A DNA stretch of 64,000 nucleotides, taken from the NCBI RefSeq assembly GCF_002377945.1, contig NZ_DFQV01000003.1:1-64000 (forward strand), given 5' to 3'. The translations under genes were made by a program, and so were the position numbers. Of this stretch, positions 47,333 through 56,866 are shown piece after piece. Every line of letters starts with the position of its first letter. The first letter of the stretch is position 1. Under the pieces are notes generated by a model. The model saw nothing but the letters and a program-made list of their open reading frames with translations, was not told where the DNA came from and searched no databases. This DNA comes from Psychrobacter sp. UBA3480 (GTDB lineage: Bacteria; Pseudomonadota; Gammaproteobacteria; Pseudomonadales; Moraxellaceae).

Positions 47333-47644
47333 ATGCCATATGATATCGATAATGATATAGAAGTAGATAACGAGAGTAGCGATCAGTTTGCAGGATTTGC
47401 CAAAGAAACCACGTTAGAGCTGGTGGAAGCAGATGATGGTAGATTGTTGTTACGTGATGCTGAACAAGATGAAGCGCCGCTGATGACTATTGATTTTTCT
47501 GACAAGCTAAAAGAGCTACTTGGTAGCGATACTCAAGCCATTGGTCAACATATGATTCATGCTGCGATTCAGGTCATTATGCAAAAGCAGATGAGTAAAT
47601 GGCATGCGCATGTATATGATAAAGAACCAACACACTACAGCTAA
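47333..47644 (+). CDS. Acidic conserved hypothetical protein
   Basis: A 103-aa soluble acidic protein: MPYDIDNDIEVDNESSD at the start, the strand-like TLELVEADDGRLLLRD, and a helix with IGQHMIHAAIQVIMQKQMSK. AAGGA lies 9-10 bases before the ATG. It is convergent with rpmG, sharing a perfect two-way terminator. Family not recognised. Confidence 0.65.
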   Translation: MPYDIDNDIEVDNESSDQFAGFAKETTLELVEADDGRLLLRDAEQDEAPLMTIDFSDKLKELLGSDTQAIGQHMIHAAIQVIMQKQMSKWHAHVYDKEPTHYS

Positions 47645-47691
47645 GCTTTGGTTTGTTAGCGAGCTGAAGATAGCTAGATATACAAGCATAA

Positions 47692-47723
47692 AAAAAGGGT
47701 TTATCAATTGATAAACCCTTTTT
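47692..47723. terminator. Two-way terminator between the 103-aa gene and rpmG
   Basis: A perfect 32-base palindrome centred on CAATTG, with A-run on the left and T-run on the right, so it works for both convergent genes. Confidence 0.92.
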
Positions 47724-47755
47724 CTGTTCAAATAATACCACTTATAAAATGAAGA

Positions 47756-47911
47756 TTATTTGATTTTAGCTTCTTTAAAGATCACGTGCTGGCGTACTTT
47801 TGGATCAAACTTTTTGATTTCCATTTTGCCAGGCATAGTGCGCTTGTTTTTAGTAGTGGTGTAGTAATACCCAGTACCAGCTGTTGATACTAATTTAATT
47901 TTATCTCTCAT
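47756..47911 (-). CDS. rpmG: 50S ribosomal protein L33
   Basis: A 51-codon gene. The protein starts [20 protein letters not shown], contains [19 protein letters not shown] and ends in EAKIK: the L33 sequence without the zinc-binding CxxC pairs, the zinc-independent form. It is downstream of rpmB on the same strand, the usual rpmB-rpmG order. Confidence 0.97.
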   Translation of the reverse strand: MRDKIKLVSTAGTGYYYTTTKNKRTMPGKMEIKKFDPKVRQHVIFKEAKIK

Positions 47912-47994
47912 GATAGCTTTCCTGTAAATGAGGGGTCTTCAAACGATAGGTACGTGTCTCAAAGAGTGAGTTGCCACAATTAATGTAGCAAAAC

Positions 47995-48030
47995 AGCAGC
48001 CTAAATGATGAGAGTCATCACCCAGCTGCT
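47995..48030 (-). terminator. Hairpin between rpmB and rpmG, attenuator-like
   Basis: Outer arms AGCAGC/GCTGCT (47995-48000 and 48025-48030) and inner arms TGATGA/TCATCA (48006-48011 and 48015-48020). On the minus strand TTTTG follows, so it may reduce read-through into rpmG. Confidence 0.55.
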
Positions 48031-48039
48031 ATTTTTAAC

Positions 48040-48276
48040 TTAAACTTTTTGACCTTGTGCGCGTAGATCCGCTAACACTTTATCGATACCAAGTTTGTCA
48101 ATGATGCGCATACCTTTGGTAGACACACGTAGACGTACAAAGCGGTTTTCAGACTCTACCCAAAAACGATGGTTGTGAAGGTTTGGTAGAAAGCGACGAC
48201 GGGTTTTGTTGTTTGCATGCGAAACATTATTACCCACCATAGGGCGCTTTCCAGTCACTTGGCAAACTCGAGACAT
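48040..48276 (-). CDS. rpmB: 50S ribosomal protein L28
   Basis: A 78-aa ribosomal protein with [20 protein letters not shown] at the N-terminus, [17 protein letters not shown] and [15 protein letters not shown], the standard proteobacterial L28. It leads the rpmB-rpmG pair. Confidence 0.98.
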   Translation of the reverse strand: MSRVCQVTGKRPMVGNNVSHANNKTRRRFLPNLHNHRFWVESENRFVRLRVSTKGMRIIDKLGIDKVLADLRAQGQKV

Positions 48277-48760
48277 GGCGAACTCCTAATCTATGAGGTA
48301 TGAGTTTTTCTCATACCAGTCTGGGCAAGTTGCACGTTTTTGCGGCATGGACACAGCAAGCGGCAGCTTTGCACCAAACAAAACTATATGAAGGTTGAGC
48401 TGGTTTTGCTGCTATCTAAAGGCAAATAACAGGCTGACCAATTCAGAAAATTTTAAAGCCGACATTTATACCATAAAACAGATGAATACTCAAATATTTT
48501 TACAATAACTGTCGAATTAAAGGAGGGCTATTATACCCTGAAATGAGCGCTCTATGTTGTTGATTGTTTAATAGTAAAGATTAATTTTTAGTTGTAAGTT
48601 ATAACAAAAGTCAGTAAAGTTGCTGTTATATATTTAATACAATCTGTTAATACACCAGTATTACTGTAAATCTATGTATCATTACCAATCTCTTTTGATT
48701 CTGGGTAATGATTTTTTGCTTATTTGCTCAGATAAATTACTGCTCATGCGGAGTTAAAAC
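48277..48760. other. 484-bp divergent gap, rpmB / lipoprotein gene
   Basis: No gene seen. It must contain the rpmB promoter on the minus strand and the promoter of the lipoprotein gene on the plus strand. AT-rich at 48560-48700; a small AGGGCTATTATACCCT near-palindrome lies around 48524. Confidence 0.5.
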
Positions 48761-50866
48761 ATGTCATATACATCCCTGCCCACTTCTAAGTTGTTTCAAT
48801 TAACAGCACTCACATTATCATTAGCCCTAGCGGGCTGTGGTGGCGGCGGTGACGGTACTGATACTATCGCGCCGGAACCTGACCTAGGAGTGCAACAGCC
48901 AGGTACTGGTGATGGGGGCGTTGAAACACCTGCTGCAGAATTAAATATTAGCAACAGTGGGCTAGTAGATGTAGATGGTAATACCATAACTTCTATCGAT
49001 CTAGAAGGTGCTTATTATGAAGTACAAGTTATGGACGGGAATGATGAGCCTGTCGCAAATGCTAAGGTAACATTCTCGATTGATGCTGATGGTGTTGTGT
49101 TATCTCAGACAACATCAGGAGCTAAGTTAACAGATAGTGAAGGTAAAGCTCGAATTTTCGTGAAGCCTAATGCTCCTGAAGTTTCTGGCGCATACACCAT
49201 CACCGCTAATGCAAGTAATAATGACAATACGGCAATTAATAATTTAACATTTTCCGTACAAGCAACAAATGTAAATCTAAGTGCCCTAACTGTGGTTGAC
49301 TCGCAGCTTTCTGCAGGTGGTCAAACAGCTATATCATTAATGGCAACTGATACGGAAGGTAACGCTATAAGTGGCATATTAGTCAGTTTGAATGCTAGTT
49401 GTGGTCAGCTACCTACTCAAGCAACTTCAGATGAAAATGGTATGATTACATTTGTCTATAAAGCTATAAATACAGACAATACTTTATGTAGTGGGAATGT
49501 TCGTATATCGGCTAGTACAGGCAGTTCGGCTACTCAGACGGCCAATCTTACTGTTCAAGCGCCTGAAGCTACTTCTATTGTTTATACTTCAAATGAGCTT
49601 ACATTAGGTATTCAGAATAGCGGATCATCAGCGACGGGTGAAGCTGAATTTGCAATATATTCAAATAAAACACCGCTCGCCAACGCAGAAGTGACTCTCT
49701 CATTAGAAAAGTCTCCTCTCGGATTGACTTTTGGTGTATTAGGAAACAAAAATAGTTTTAATGCTATTACGGATGAAAATGGTAAGGTTTCAGTTAATAT
49801 TTATCCTGGCAGTACTCCAGGCCCTGTAGAGATAAAAGCAACTTTAGCAACTGATGCTCGTATTAATGCTTTATCAAAAGGCATATCTATTGCTAGCTCT
49901 CGTGTAACACAAGATGGAATAAGCTTGTCCTTCGGTAAAAATGTGCTGGATTGGAGTTTGGATGGTGATGAAACTTCAGTAGTTGCACGTCTAGTCGATC
50001 GTAATGGTAATAAAGTACCTGATGGGACAGTAGTTAACTTTACTGCTGAAGGCGGTAAAGTATCTCCTTCTAGTTGTACAACATCTAATGGTGCCTGTGA
50101 AGTTACCTTCTCAACTCAAAACCCTCGCCCTGGTGATGGTCGTGTTAGTATTCTAGCAGTTGTTGAAGGTGAGAAATCATATATAGATAATAATGAAAAC
50201 AATGCTTGGGATGAAGGAGTTGATACATTAGTCCACAATATTGGAGATACTTTCCGTGATGACAATGAAGACGGCATCTTCCAAATAGGGGAGTTCAATT
50301 ACCCACTAACTACTCAAGCCAATCAAGTGTGTGAAAACAATATCCAGCAATTTATCCAGCTTAAGTTTCCAACTTTTGCTCAAGATAAGAAAGATCTCTT
50401 TGAAAGTACCTTTATTGGTAACTTTGTATCGCCAAATAAACCTATGACCTGTAACTCAGGGCTAGATGCAGTAGTACGTTATGAAGGTATTCAGTTGCTA
50501 TCGAATGGTATTCCAAATATCACGTTATTATCTCCTAATACACAAATCATTACTGCAGCAAATAAAAGAGTAGTTACTCGCATCAATAGCGGTGGTTTCT
50601 ATGATTTAAACCCAATGCCATCTGGTACTACCATTTCAGGCTCAGTTGTTGACAAAACTAGCGGAGAAGGCAGTGGTAGCTGTACTGTAGAAATGATTGG
50701 AGGCCCTGAAGAAGTGCCAGCAATAGTATCTCCTGGTAAACCTGGTGATAATACAGGGACTATTAATACTTTTGCATTAGATGAGTGCGAAGCAGGTGAC
50801 TATTTCAAAATTTCTGTGACTACTCCTAAAGGTGTGACCACTAATGTTATTTATACTGTTCAGTAA
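48761..50866 (+). CDS. Large surface lipoprotein with bacterial Ig-like repeats
   Basis: A 701-aa lipoprotein. Signal peptide ends LALAGC with the lipid-bearing Cys26, followed by Gly-rich CGGGGDG and a Pro/Gly linker. Then come about four Big_1-like Ig domains (about 60-170, 175-270, 275-370 and 385-465), with patterns such as DEPVANAKVTFSI and RNGNKVPDGTVVNFTAEGG. Two Asp/Asn loops, DNNENNAWDEG and DDNEDGIFQIGE, look like calcium-binding sites around residues 480-515. Several cysteines in the C-terminal third probably pair. Likely an outer-membrane adhesin-type or structural protein; the partner is unknown. GGAG precedes the ATG. Confidence 0.82.
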   Translation: MSYTSLPTSKLFQLTALTLSLALAGCGGGGDGTDTIAPEPDLGVQQPGTGDGGVETPAAELNISNSGLVDVDGNTITSIDLEGAYYEVQVMDGNDEPVANAKVTFSIDADGVVLSQTTSGAKLTDSEGKARIFVKPNAPEVSGAYTITANASNNDNTAINNLTFSVQATNVNLSALTVVDSQLSAGGQTAISLMATDTEGNAISGILVSLNASCGQLPTQATSDENGMITFVYKAINTDNTLCSGNVRISASTGSSATQTANLTVQAPEATSIVYTSNELTLGIQNSGSSATGEAEFAIYSNKTPLANAEVTLSLEKSPLGLTFGVLGNKNSFNAITDENGKVSVNIYPGSTPGPVEIKATLATDARINALSKGISIASSRVTQDGISLSFGKNVLDWSLDGDETSVVARLVDRNGNKVPDGTVVNFTAEGGKVSPSSCTTSNGACEVTFSTQNPRPGDGRVSILAVVEGEKSYIDNNENNAWDEGVDTLVHNIGDTFRDDNEDGIFQIGEFNYPLTTQANQVCENNIQQFIQLKFPTFAQDKKDLFESTFIGNFVSPNKPMTCNSGLDAVVRYEGIQLLSNGIPNITLLSPNTQIITAANKRVVTRINSGGFYDLNPMPSGTTISGSVVDKTSGEGSGSCTVEMIGGPEEVPAIVSPGKPGDNTGTINTFALDECEAGDYFKISVTTPKGVTTNVIYTVQ

Positions 50867-50881
50867 ATTCTCATAATTTGT

Positions 50882-50911
50882 AAACCCCTGACCACGTGTC
50901 AGGGGTTTTTG
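50882..50911 (+). terminator. Intrinsic terminator after the lipoprotein gene
   Basis: Arms AAACCCCTGAC (50882-50892) and GTCAGGGGTTT (50898-50908) with loop CACGT and a T-run. Confidence 0.93.
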
Positions 50912-51062
50912 CTTTATCCTTTTAAAATAACCAAATCACCTTAAATAACCAAAAACAACCAACTCGCTCAGCAAAGTATTGCAAAAAAGATTAAAATAAC
51001 CGGTTTACTACGCTGTCAGTAATTTTTCAGCGATAAGTCATCATTTTTATATTGGGCGAATT

Positions 51063-51983
51063 ATGTCAGACAACACTAAAACGGTTTCATTATCGACCAT
51101 AGCTTCTCAGAGCAAACAGACACCTAGCGCTATCGATACAGCCACGCTGCTCATCAAATGCAAAGATCAGGCTGGTATCGTACAAGCAGTCTCTGAATTT
51201 ATTCATCGTTATGGCGCTAATATTATTACGCTCGATCAGTATTCAACGGCGCATGAAGGCGGGCAATATTTTATGCGTTTAGAGTTTGCTTTGGCAGGTT
51301 TGAGCGATATTATTGAAAATTTTGAAGCCAGCTTTGCGCATACGGTTGCTAAGCGCCACGATATGGATTGGCGACTACATAATAATGCAACGAAGACCAA
51401 AGTCGGTATTTTGGTATCTAAGTTTGATCATGCATTGTTAGATTTATTATGGCGACATCAGCGTGGACTGCTCGATTGCGAGATTACTTGCGTGGTCAGC
51501 AACCATCCTGATTTAAAGCAAGCAGTACAGAATTTTGGCATTACTTTTCACCATGTACCAGTGACAAAAGACAATAAGGCAGACGCAGAAGAGCAAATCC
51601 ATAAGTTGATGGCAGGTAATGACTTGCTAGTATTGGCGCGCTATATGCAGATTTTGTCATCAGATTTTGTCAAACGTTGGCCGATGCAGATTATCAATAT
51701 TCATCATTCATTCTTGCCTGCGTTTGTGGGTGCAGATCCTTATCGTCAAGCTTATGATAAAGGCGTTAAGCTTATCGGCGCAACTGCGCACTATGTCACA
51801 GCTGAGCTTGACCAAGGGCCTATCATTGAGCAAGATGTACACCGTGTGACGCATCGCCAAGGGGTGACAGAGTTGCGTGCTATCGGCCGTGATATCGAAC
51901 GCAACGTATTAGCACGTGCTGTAAACTGGCATGTGCAAAACCGTGTGATTGTGGCGGGTAATAAGACAGTCGTATTTAACTAA
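51063..51983 (+). CDS. purU: Formyltetrahydrofolate deformylase
   Basis: Hydrolyses 10-formyl-THF to formate and THF, balancing one-carbon pools for purine synthesis. The N-terminal ACT domain starts LLIKCKDQAGIVQAVSEFI at about residue 28; the formyltransferase-like domain has KVGILVSKFDHALLDLLW, the catalytic IINIHHSFLPAFVGADPY and GATAHYVTAELDQGPII. The 306 aa include about 25 extra hydrophilic N-terminal residues compared with E. coli PurU (280). Single gene with a strong terminator. Confidence 0.96.
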   Translation: MSDNTKTVSLSTIASQSKQTPSAIDTATLLIKCKDQAGIVQAVSEFIHRYGANIITLDQYSTAHEGGQYFMRLEFALAGLSDIIENFEASFAHTVAKRHDMDWRLHNNATKTKVGILVSKFDHALLDLLWRHQRGLLDCEITCVVSNHPDLKQAVQNFGITFHHVPVTKDNKADAEEQIHKLMAGNDLLVLARYMQILSSDFVKRWPMQIINIHHSFLPAFVGADPYRQAYDKGVKLIGATAHYVTAELDQGPIIEQDVHRVTHRQGVTELRAIGRDIERNVLARAVNWHVQNRVIVAGNKTVVFN

Positions 51984-52013
51984 GAAAAATGAGTAGTGAG
52001 TCTGCTAAAATAT

Positions 52014-52055
52014 AAAAAAGGCGGTCAGTAACTAGTGTTGCTGACCGCTTTTTTC
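52014..52055. terminator. Two-way terminator between purU and ypjD
   Basis: Arms GCGGTCAG (52021-52028) and CTGACCGC (52041-52048), flanked by an A-run and a T-run, placed between convergent genes. Confidence 0.92.
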
Positions 52056-52067
52056 TGAACATATATT

Positions 52068-52859
52068 TTATAAGAGCATTTCTAAGACGAACTTGCTACC
52101 AACAAAGCCAATGGCTAATAGGATAAAGGCATAAATAGTGATATTAGCCGCACGTTTGCCTCGCCAGCCTGCACGCCAATTACCGAATAGTAGCACACCA
52201 AATAATAACCACGACAGTAGACTAAAAACAGTCTTATGCACGATATGTTGCGCCATCAGGTCTTGCACATAGATAAACCCAATCCCCAGTGCGATACTTA
52301 GCAATACAAAGCCTACCAACAGCATATCGAATAATAAACTCTCCATACTTTGCAAGGAGGGGAGTTTATTGACCCAAAATCGATGAATAGTATGATGCTT
52401 GAGCTCACGTATTTGTAGACGTAGAAATAGCGCTTGTACCGCCGCCATCAACAGCACACAATAGGCAGCTAATGATAATATGATATGGATTTCAAGCCCG
52501 ATACTGACATCAGTGAGTGGTTGATAAGGGGCGCGGCCGACGTAGCCGACAGTCATACCTATTAGCGCAGTGGGTGCAGCCAAAATGCCAAGACTAAGAA
52601 TAGGGCGATATAAACAGAACAACAGGTAAAAGAATAAGAAAAATAAACTGGTCAAACTGATTATATTGAATAAGTTGAAATTCAAACCATACAGCGTCAC
52701 AACGTATGGATATAGTAGTGCTGCATGTGCAGACATGCCGACCAGCAACAAGCCCAAACTGAGGCTTTTGTGGATAGGTTTGTCCTGAACCAACGCCCAA
52801 CCAATGTGGATGCTGACTAAGATATAAGCCATGCTAGCAAGTAAGAATGCAAAGTGCAC
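52068..52859 (-). CDS. YpjD-type CcsA-superfamily inner-membrane protein
   Basis: A 263-aa protein with about eight membrane helices. The region around LEIHIILSLAAYCVLLMAAV and HKTVFSLLSWLLFGVLL carries the spaced histidines of the CcsA/HemX cytochrome-assembly superfamily. The tryptophan-rich loop expected in true CcsA is not obvious. E. coli YpjD (CorE) sits divergent from ffh just as this gene does, so it is assigned to that group. The E. coli protein is linked to metal/cation tolerance, but function here is inferred. Confidence 0.82.
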   Translation of the reverse strand: MHFAFLLASMAYILVSIHIGWALVQDKPIHKSLSLGLLLVGMSAHAALLYPYVVTLYGLNFNLFNIISLTSLFFLFFYLLFCLYRPILSLGILAAPTALIGMTVGYVGRAPYQPLTDVSIGLEIHIILSLAAYCVLLMAAVQALFLRLQIRELKHHTIHRFWVNKLPSLQSMESLLFDMLLVGFVLLSIALGIGFIYVQDLMAQHIVHKTVFSLLSWLLFGVLLFGNWRAGWRGKRAANITIYAFILLAIGFVGSKFVLEMLL

Positions 52860-53284
52860 AGATAAAAAGCCTCATCTTATACTGAGCATAAATTGCCGCT
52901 CAATGTGTCGCTAAAGTGGTATTATCAGAATGATTAGAATAATCGTCCAATTTATCATAAAATGGGTGCCAATTGAGCACCATCTTGCTTATAACTTATA
53001 AATGATCGGTAGTGCTGCATAGCGCAAAACGTAAAATATGTCATCTATAAAAAGTTGACTACAATTATAAGCGCTGTGTCCTTTGCGAAACGACTATAAG
53101 TTTAGAGCCATGTTAATGCTATAGTATTGATAATATAATTCTTTTATCATGTCCTTTGTCATGCAATATCCTAATATCTTATAGCGTATCCTAATATTAT
53201 TTATGAACCATTTTAATGGTTTGATTTAGAGTTATTTTAATTGCGTATTATTTAATTGAAAACCATTTTAATTGAGAGTTATTT
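52860..53284. other. Divergent gap ypjD/ffh with short direct repeats
   Basis: No gene seen in 425 AT-rich bases. Near ffh, ATCCTAATAT occurs twice 20 bases apart (53168 and 53188), AACCATTTTAAT twice (53206 and 53261), and AGAGTTATTT twice (53228 and 53275), the last immediately before the ffh start codon. Confidence 0.6.
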
Positions 53285-54829
53285 ATGTTTGATACCTTAA
53301 CAGAACGCTTATCGTCGAGCCTACGTAACATTGTCGGTACCGGACAGTTGACCGAAGACAATATCAAAGACACGCTACGTGAAGTGCGTATGGCGTTGTT
53401 AGAAGCCGATGTAGCACTACCTGTCACTCGTGATTTTGTAAAACGCGTCAAAGAACAAGCGCTTGGTGCTGAGGTGCTAAAAGAGTTAGCGCCAGGTCAA
53501 GCCTTTGTCAAAATCGTACACGACGAGCTGACTGAAATGATGGGCAGTGCCAACCAACAGTTAGAGATGACAGGCAAACCGCCTGTTGTCTATTTGCTAG
53601 CAGGTTTACAAGGTGCGGGTAAAACGACCACAGCTGGTAAATTGGCCAAATATCTACAAGAGCGCCAAAAGAAAAAAGTGATGCTAGTCTCTGCTGACGT
53701 TTATCGTCCAGCGGCTATCAAACAGCTTGAGCAAGTAGCCGGTCAAGTGAATGCTAAGTTTGTGAACTCAAGCACAGATGAGAATCCAATTGATATCGCA
53801 AAGCGTGCGATTGAAGAAGCCAAAATCCAATATCAAGATATCCTGATCATTGATACCGCTGGTCGTCTACATATCGACGATACCATGATGGATGAGATTA
53901 AGGCGCTAACTGCTGCGGTTAACCCATCTGAGACGCTATTTGTCGTCGATGCAATGACGGGTCAAGATGCCGCCAATACCGCAAAAGCTTTTAATGATGC
54001 GTTGCCATTGACAGGTGTTATCTTAACCAAGACTGACGGTGATGCTCGCGGCGGTGCGGCGCTTTCTGTACGCGCTATCACTGGCAAGCCAATTAAGTTC
54101 TTAGGCCGCGGTGAAAAACTAGACGAGCTAGAGCTGTTCCACCCTGAACGTATCGCGCAGCGTATCCTTGGTATGGGTGATGTACTGAGTCTGGTCGAAG
54201 AAGTTGAGCAGAAAATTGACCGTGATAAAGCCGAAAAAATGGCGAAAAAGATGCAAAAGGGCGGTGACTTTGACCTTGAGGATCTATTGACTCAGTTCCA
54301 GCAGATGAAGAGCATGGGCGGCATGGCAGGTTTCTTGGATAAGATGCCGGGTATGGGCGGCTCAGATATGCAAAAGGCCGTCGAAGATGCCAAACCAGAA
54401 GAAAAAGTACGTGAAATGGAAGCATTGATCAATTCAATGACGCCGTTTGAGCGCAAAAACCCTGATAAGATTAACCCAAGTCGTAAGCGCCGTATCGCTG
54501 CAGGTTCAGGGCGTGAGATTCAAGATGTTAACCGCTTGCTCAAGCAACACAAGCAAATGGCAAAAATGATGAAAATGATTTCAAAGCCTGAAGGCATCAG
54601 TAAAATGATGAAGTCTATGCAAGGGCTCATGGGTGGCGGTAGTGCTGGCGGTGGCGGCGGTCCATTGTTTGGCGGTGGTCAGCAAGGTGGCGCTAAGGAC
54701 GTGAATCCAGAACAAATGGCCAAGCAAATGGGACTGGATCCAAATAACATGCCAAGTACCGAAGAGATGCAAAAGCAAATGCAAGAAATGCAAAACCAAG
54801 CACCAAAGAAGTTCAAAACCCGCTTTTAG
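53285..54829 (+). CDS. ffh: Signal recognition particle GTPase Ffh
   Basis: GTPase that, with 4.5S RNA, targets inner-membrane proteins to the SecYEG translocon. N domain (MFDTLTERLSSSLRNIVG), G domain with P-loop GLQGAGKTTTAGKLA, DTAGR, and TKTDGDARGG, then a methionine-rich M domain (HKQMAKMMKMI, MMKSMQGLMG). The C-terminus has a glycine-rich stretch and ends KKFKTRF. It is 514 aa, longer than E. coli Ffh (453) mainly in the glycine/Met-rich tail. The ATG follows a weak GAGAGTT site. Confidence 0.98.
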   Translation: MFDTLTERLSSSLRNIVGTGQLTEDNIKDTLREVRMALLEADVALPVTRDFVKRVKEQALGAEVLKELAPGQAFVKIVHDELTEMMGSANQQLEMTGKPPVVYLLAGLQGAGKTTTAGKLAKYLQERQKKKVMLVSADVYRPAAIKQLEQVAGQVNAKFVNSSTDENPIDIAKRAIEEAKIQYQDILIIDTAGRLHIDDTMMDEIKALTAAVNPSETLFVVDAMTGQDAANTAKAFNDALPLTGVILTKTDGDARGGAALSVRAITGKPIKFLGRGEKLDELELFHPERIAQRILGMGDVLSLVEEVEQKIDRDKAEKMAKKMQKGGDFDLEDLLTQFQQMKSMGGMAGFLDKMPGMGGSDMQKAVEDAKPEEKVREMEALINSMTPFERKNPDKINPSRKRRIAAGSGREIQDVNRLLKQHKQMAKMMKMISKPEGISKMMKSMQGLMGGGSAGGGGGPLFGGGQQGGAKDVNPEQMAKQMGLDPNNMPSTEEMQKQMQEMQNQAPKKFKTRF

Positions 54830-54861
54830 ATAACAATTAGTTCTTTTTAAGAAGTTCGATC

Positions 54862-54896
54862 AAAGCCCCGAAGCCAATGAAGCTTTGGGGCTTTTT
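54862..54896 (+). terminator. Intrinsic terminator after ffh
   Basis: Arms AAAGCCCCGAAGC (54862-54874) and GCTTTGGGGCTTT (54881-54893), with G-U pairing, followed by T residues. The remaining gap to 55099 is AT-rich with no gene seen. Confidence 0.9.
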
Positions 54897-55099
54897 ATCG
54901 TTAGCAGTTGTAGATAAACACTGATGGATAAAGTGTGAAAAATATAGAAATTAATAAAATTCGTGTACCCTAAATGCTATGATAGGCGCTGCTTCACTCT
55001 GTCTAGATTATTACAGGACATGAATGATAGATCGTTATAAAAAATTAATAAAATCTGATAAATCAATTTAGAACGCCAAAAGTAAAAGCCGAGGTTGTG

Positions 55100-55801
55100 A
55101 TGTTTTTAGCAATGGATACCGTGTTCGACCAGTGTTCGATCGCGATTTTAGATTCGAGTGGACAGGTACTATCGAGCCATACCGAAACAGGTAAGCGTCA
55201 GCAAACTCAACAGATTTTACCGATGATTGAAGCTGCATTGTCTGAGGCACAGTTACGTCTTGCTGATATACAGGCTTTAATATTCAATCGCGGGCCGGGT
55301 GCGTTTAGTGGTATCCGTATCAATACGGCAGTGGTACAGGCTCTGTCTGTAGCGCATGATTTACCTTGCGTTGGCGTCTCAAGCCTACAAGCAATCGCAC
55401 AATGCGCGTATCAGAAACACAGGCTGACACACTTATATAGCGCTCTTGATGCTCGTATGCAGCAAGTTTACTTTGGACAGTATGAGTTGGCAACTGATGA
55501 CAAATCAGGTCATAGCATTATGCAGCCAGTCTTGGCTAATGATAGCGATAGCACTGAGCAGCTACTAGATTATGATCGCCAAACTGCACTTAGCCTACCT
55601 ATCGCGGGTAATGGCGCGCCGCTATTGGCACGACATGATCAGCAAGACTATCATGAAGATGTTTGGCCAGATGCTGTTGTCATTGGGCAGCTTGGTATTG
55701 CTCAGTTTGCAAACGATGGTGGTACGGAAGCGTCACAGGCATTACCAAAATATCTACGTAATCAAGCTTGGAAAACACTTAAAGAGCAAGGTAAAGCATA
55801 G
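55100..55801 (+). CDS. tsaB: tRNA t6A-modification protein TsaB
   Basis: Partner of TsaD and TsaE in threonylcarbamoyl-adenosine (t6A37) synthesis. The N-terminal actin-like fold has MFLAMDTVFDQCSIAILDSS, and GRNGPGAFSGIRI-type motif here reads FNRGPGAFSGIRINTAVV. Length is 233 aa. GTG 55097 and ATG 55100 are adjacent; ATG is chosen because the GAGG site at 55091-55094 then lies 5 bases away. Catalytic activity resides in TsaD, not in this protein. Confidence 0.93.
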   Translation: MFLAMDTVFDQCSIAILDSSGQVLSSHTETGKRQQTQQILPMIEAALSEAQLRLADIQALIFNRGPGAFSGIRINTAVVQALSVAHDLPCVGVSSLQAIAQCAYQKHRLTHLYSALDARMQQVYFGQYELATDDKSGHSIMQPVLANDSDSTEQLLDYDRQTALSLPIAGNGAPLLARHDQQDYHEDVWPDAVVIGQLGIAQFANDGGTEASQALPKYLRNQAWKTLKEQGKA

Positions 55802-55957
55802 CTTTATAAATATGCTTTTGCAGCGTCAATTGATAGCAGCTAGCTTTTTAGTGTTTAGCAAGCGCATACCAATATAAAATCAACGTTAATATAGGACAGC
55901 CAATCGGTCTGTTTTTAGGCCAATTTTTTAGGCCAATCTGTTTCTAGGAAAGTCACT

Positions 55958-56800
55958 GTGGATATAGTTTTATTTGTTCAAGCTGTCATCATGGGTATCG
56001 TTGAAGGTATCACTGAGTTTTTACCCATCTCTAGTACGGGATATTTGATCTTATCAGCAGATGTGATGGGTTTCTGGACTAAAGAAAAAGTTGATTTATT
56101 TGTCGTGGTGGTACAGCTTGGCGCTATTTTGGCAGTGATTTATGACTATTGGGGTAGATTGTGGCAAGCGTTGATGGGTTTGCTGACTGGCAAAGCAGAA
56201 GGAATGACCAATCCTAGACAGCTGGGACTGAGTCTGATTGTCTCTACTATCCCTGTGATGATTGTTGGCTTTACCTTTGCTGATGAAATCAAAGCGTATT
56301 TATTCAATCCTATTGTCGTTGCCATTATGCTCATCATCGGTGGTCTGCTGATATTTTACGTGGAAAAGCGTCCTAAAACGGTCATTGCAGAAGAAGCAGA
56401 AGATGTCAGCATAAAAACTGCGTTGATGATTGGTTTGTTCCAATGTTTAGCTCTTATACCAGGGACGTCACGCTCAGGTGCCACTATTATTGGTGCGCTG
56501 TGGTTAGGTGTCTCACGTAAGGCTTCTGCTGAGTTTTCTTTCTTTCTAGGTATTCCTGTCATTGTAGGGGCAGCACTGTTGGATTTGCTCAAACATGGTG
56601 ACGTACTGACCAACAGTGAAGACTGGCTGGTGCTAGGTATCGGAACCATCGTATCATTTGTAGTGGCGCTACTTTGTATTCGCTTGCTAGTGGCATGGGT
56701 AAGTCACCGTGACTTTACTATCTTTGCTTGGTTGCGCATTATCACGGGTGTTATCGTGTTGGTCGCCGCTTGGGGCTTTGGTTATCAAATGGCTGGCTAG
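55958..56800 (+). CDS. uppP: Undecaprenyl-diphosphatase (bacitracin resistance)
   Basis: Inner-membrane phosphatase that recycles the lipid carrier for cell-wall synthesis. Signatures are GIVEGITEFLPISSTGYLIL with the catalytic Glu/Ser residues near the N-terminus and PGTSRSGATI in the middle; about eight membrane helices. 280 aa. The start is GTG 55958 after TAGGAA, the first codon that precedes the first helix. The gene follows tsaB with 156 bases between. Confidence 0.96.
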   Translation: MDIVLFVQAVIMGIVEGITEFLPISSTGYLILSADVMGFWTKEKVDLFVVVVQLGAILAVIYDYWGRLWQALMGLLTGKAEGMTNPRQLGLSLIVSTIPVMIVGFTFADEIKAYLFNPIVVAIMLIIGGLLIFYVEKRPKTVIAEEAEDVSIKTALMIGLFQCLALIPGTSRSGATIIGALWLGVSRKASAEFSFFLGIPVIVGAALLDLLKHGDVLTNSEDWLVLGIGTIVSFVVALLCIRLLVAWVSHRDFTIFAWLRIITGVIVLVAAWGFGYQMAG

Positions 56801-56866
56801 ATTTGCGTTATGATTTAACACGCTAGTAATTTATAGTGAAAATAAGCAGCAACTAGGATGATAGTT

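Noticed and set aside
47145..47339. 64-codon minus-strand frame between two small membrane/acidic genes
   Set aside because: No ribosome site, no recognisable protein features, and it overlaps the start of the 103-aa gene.
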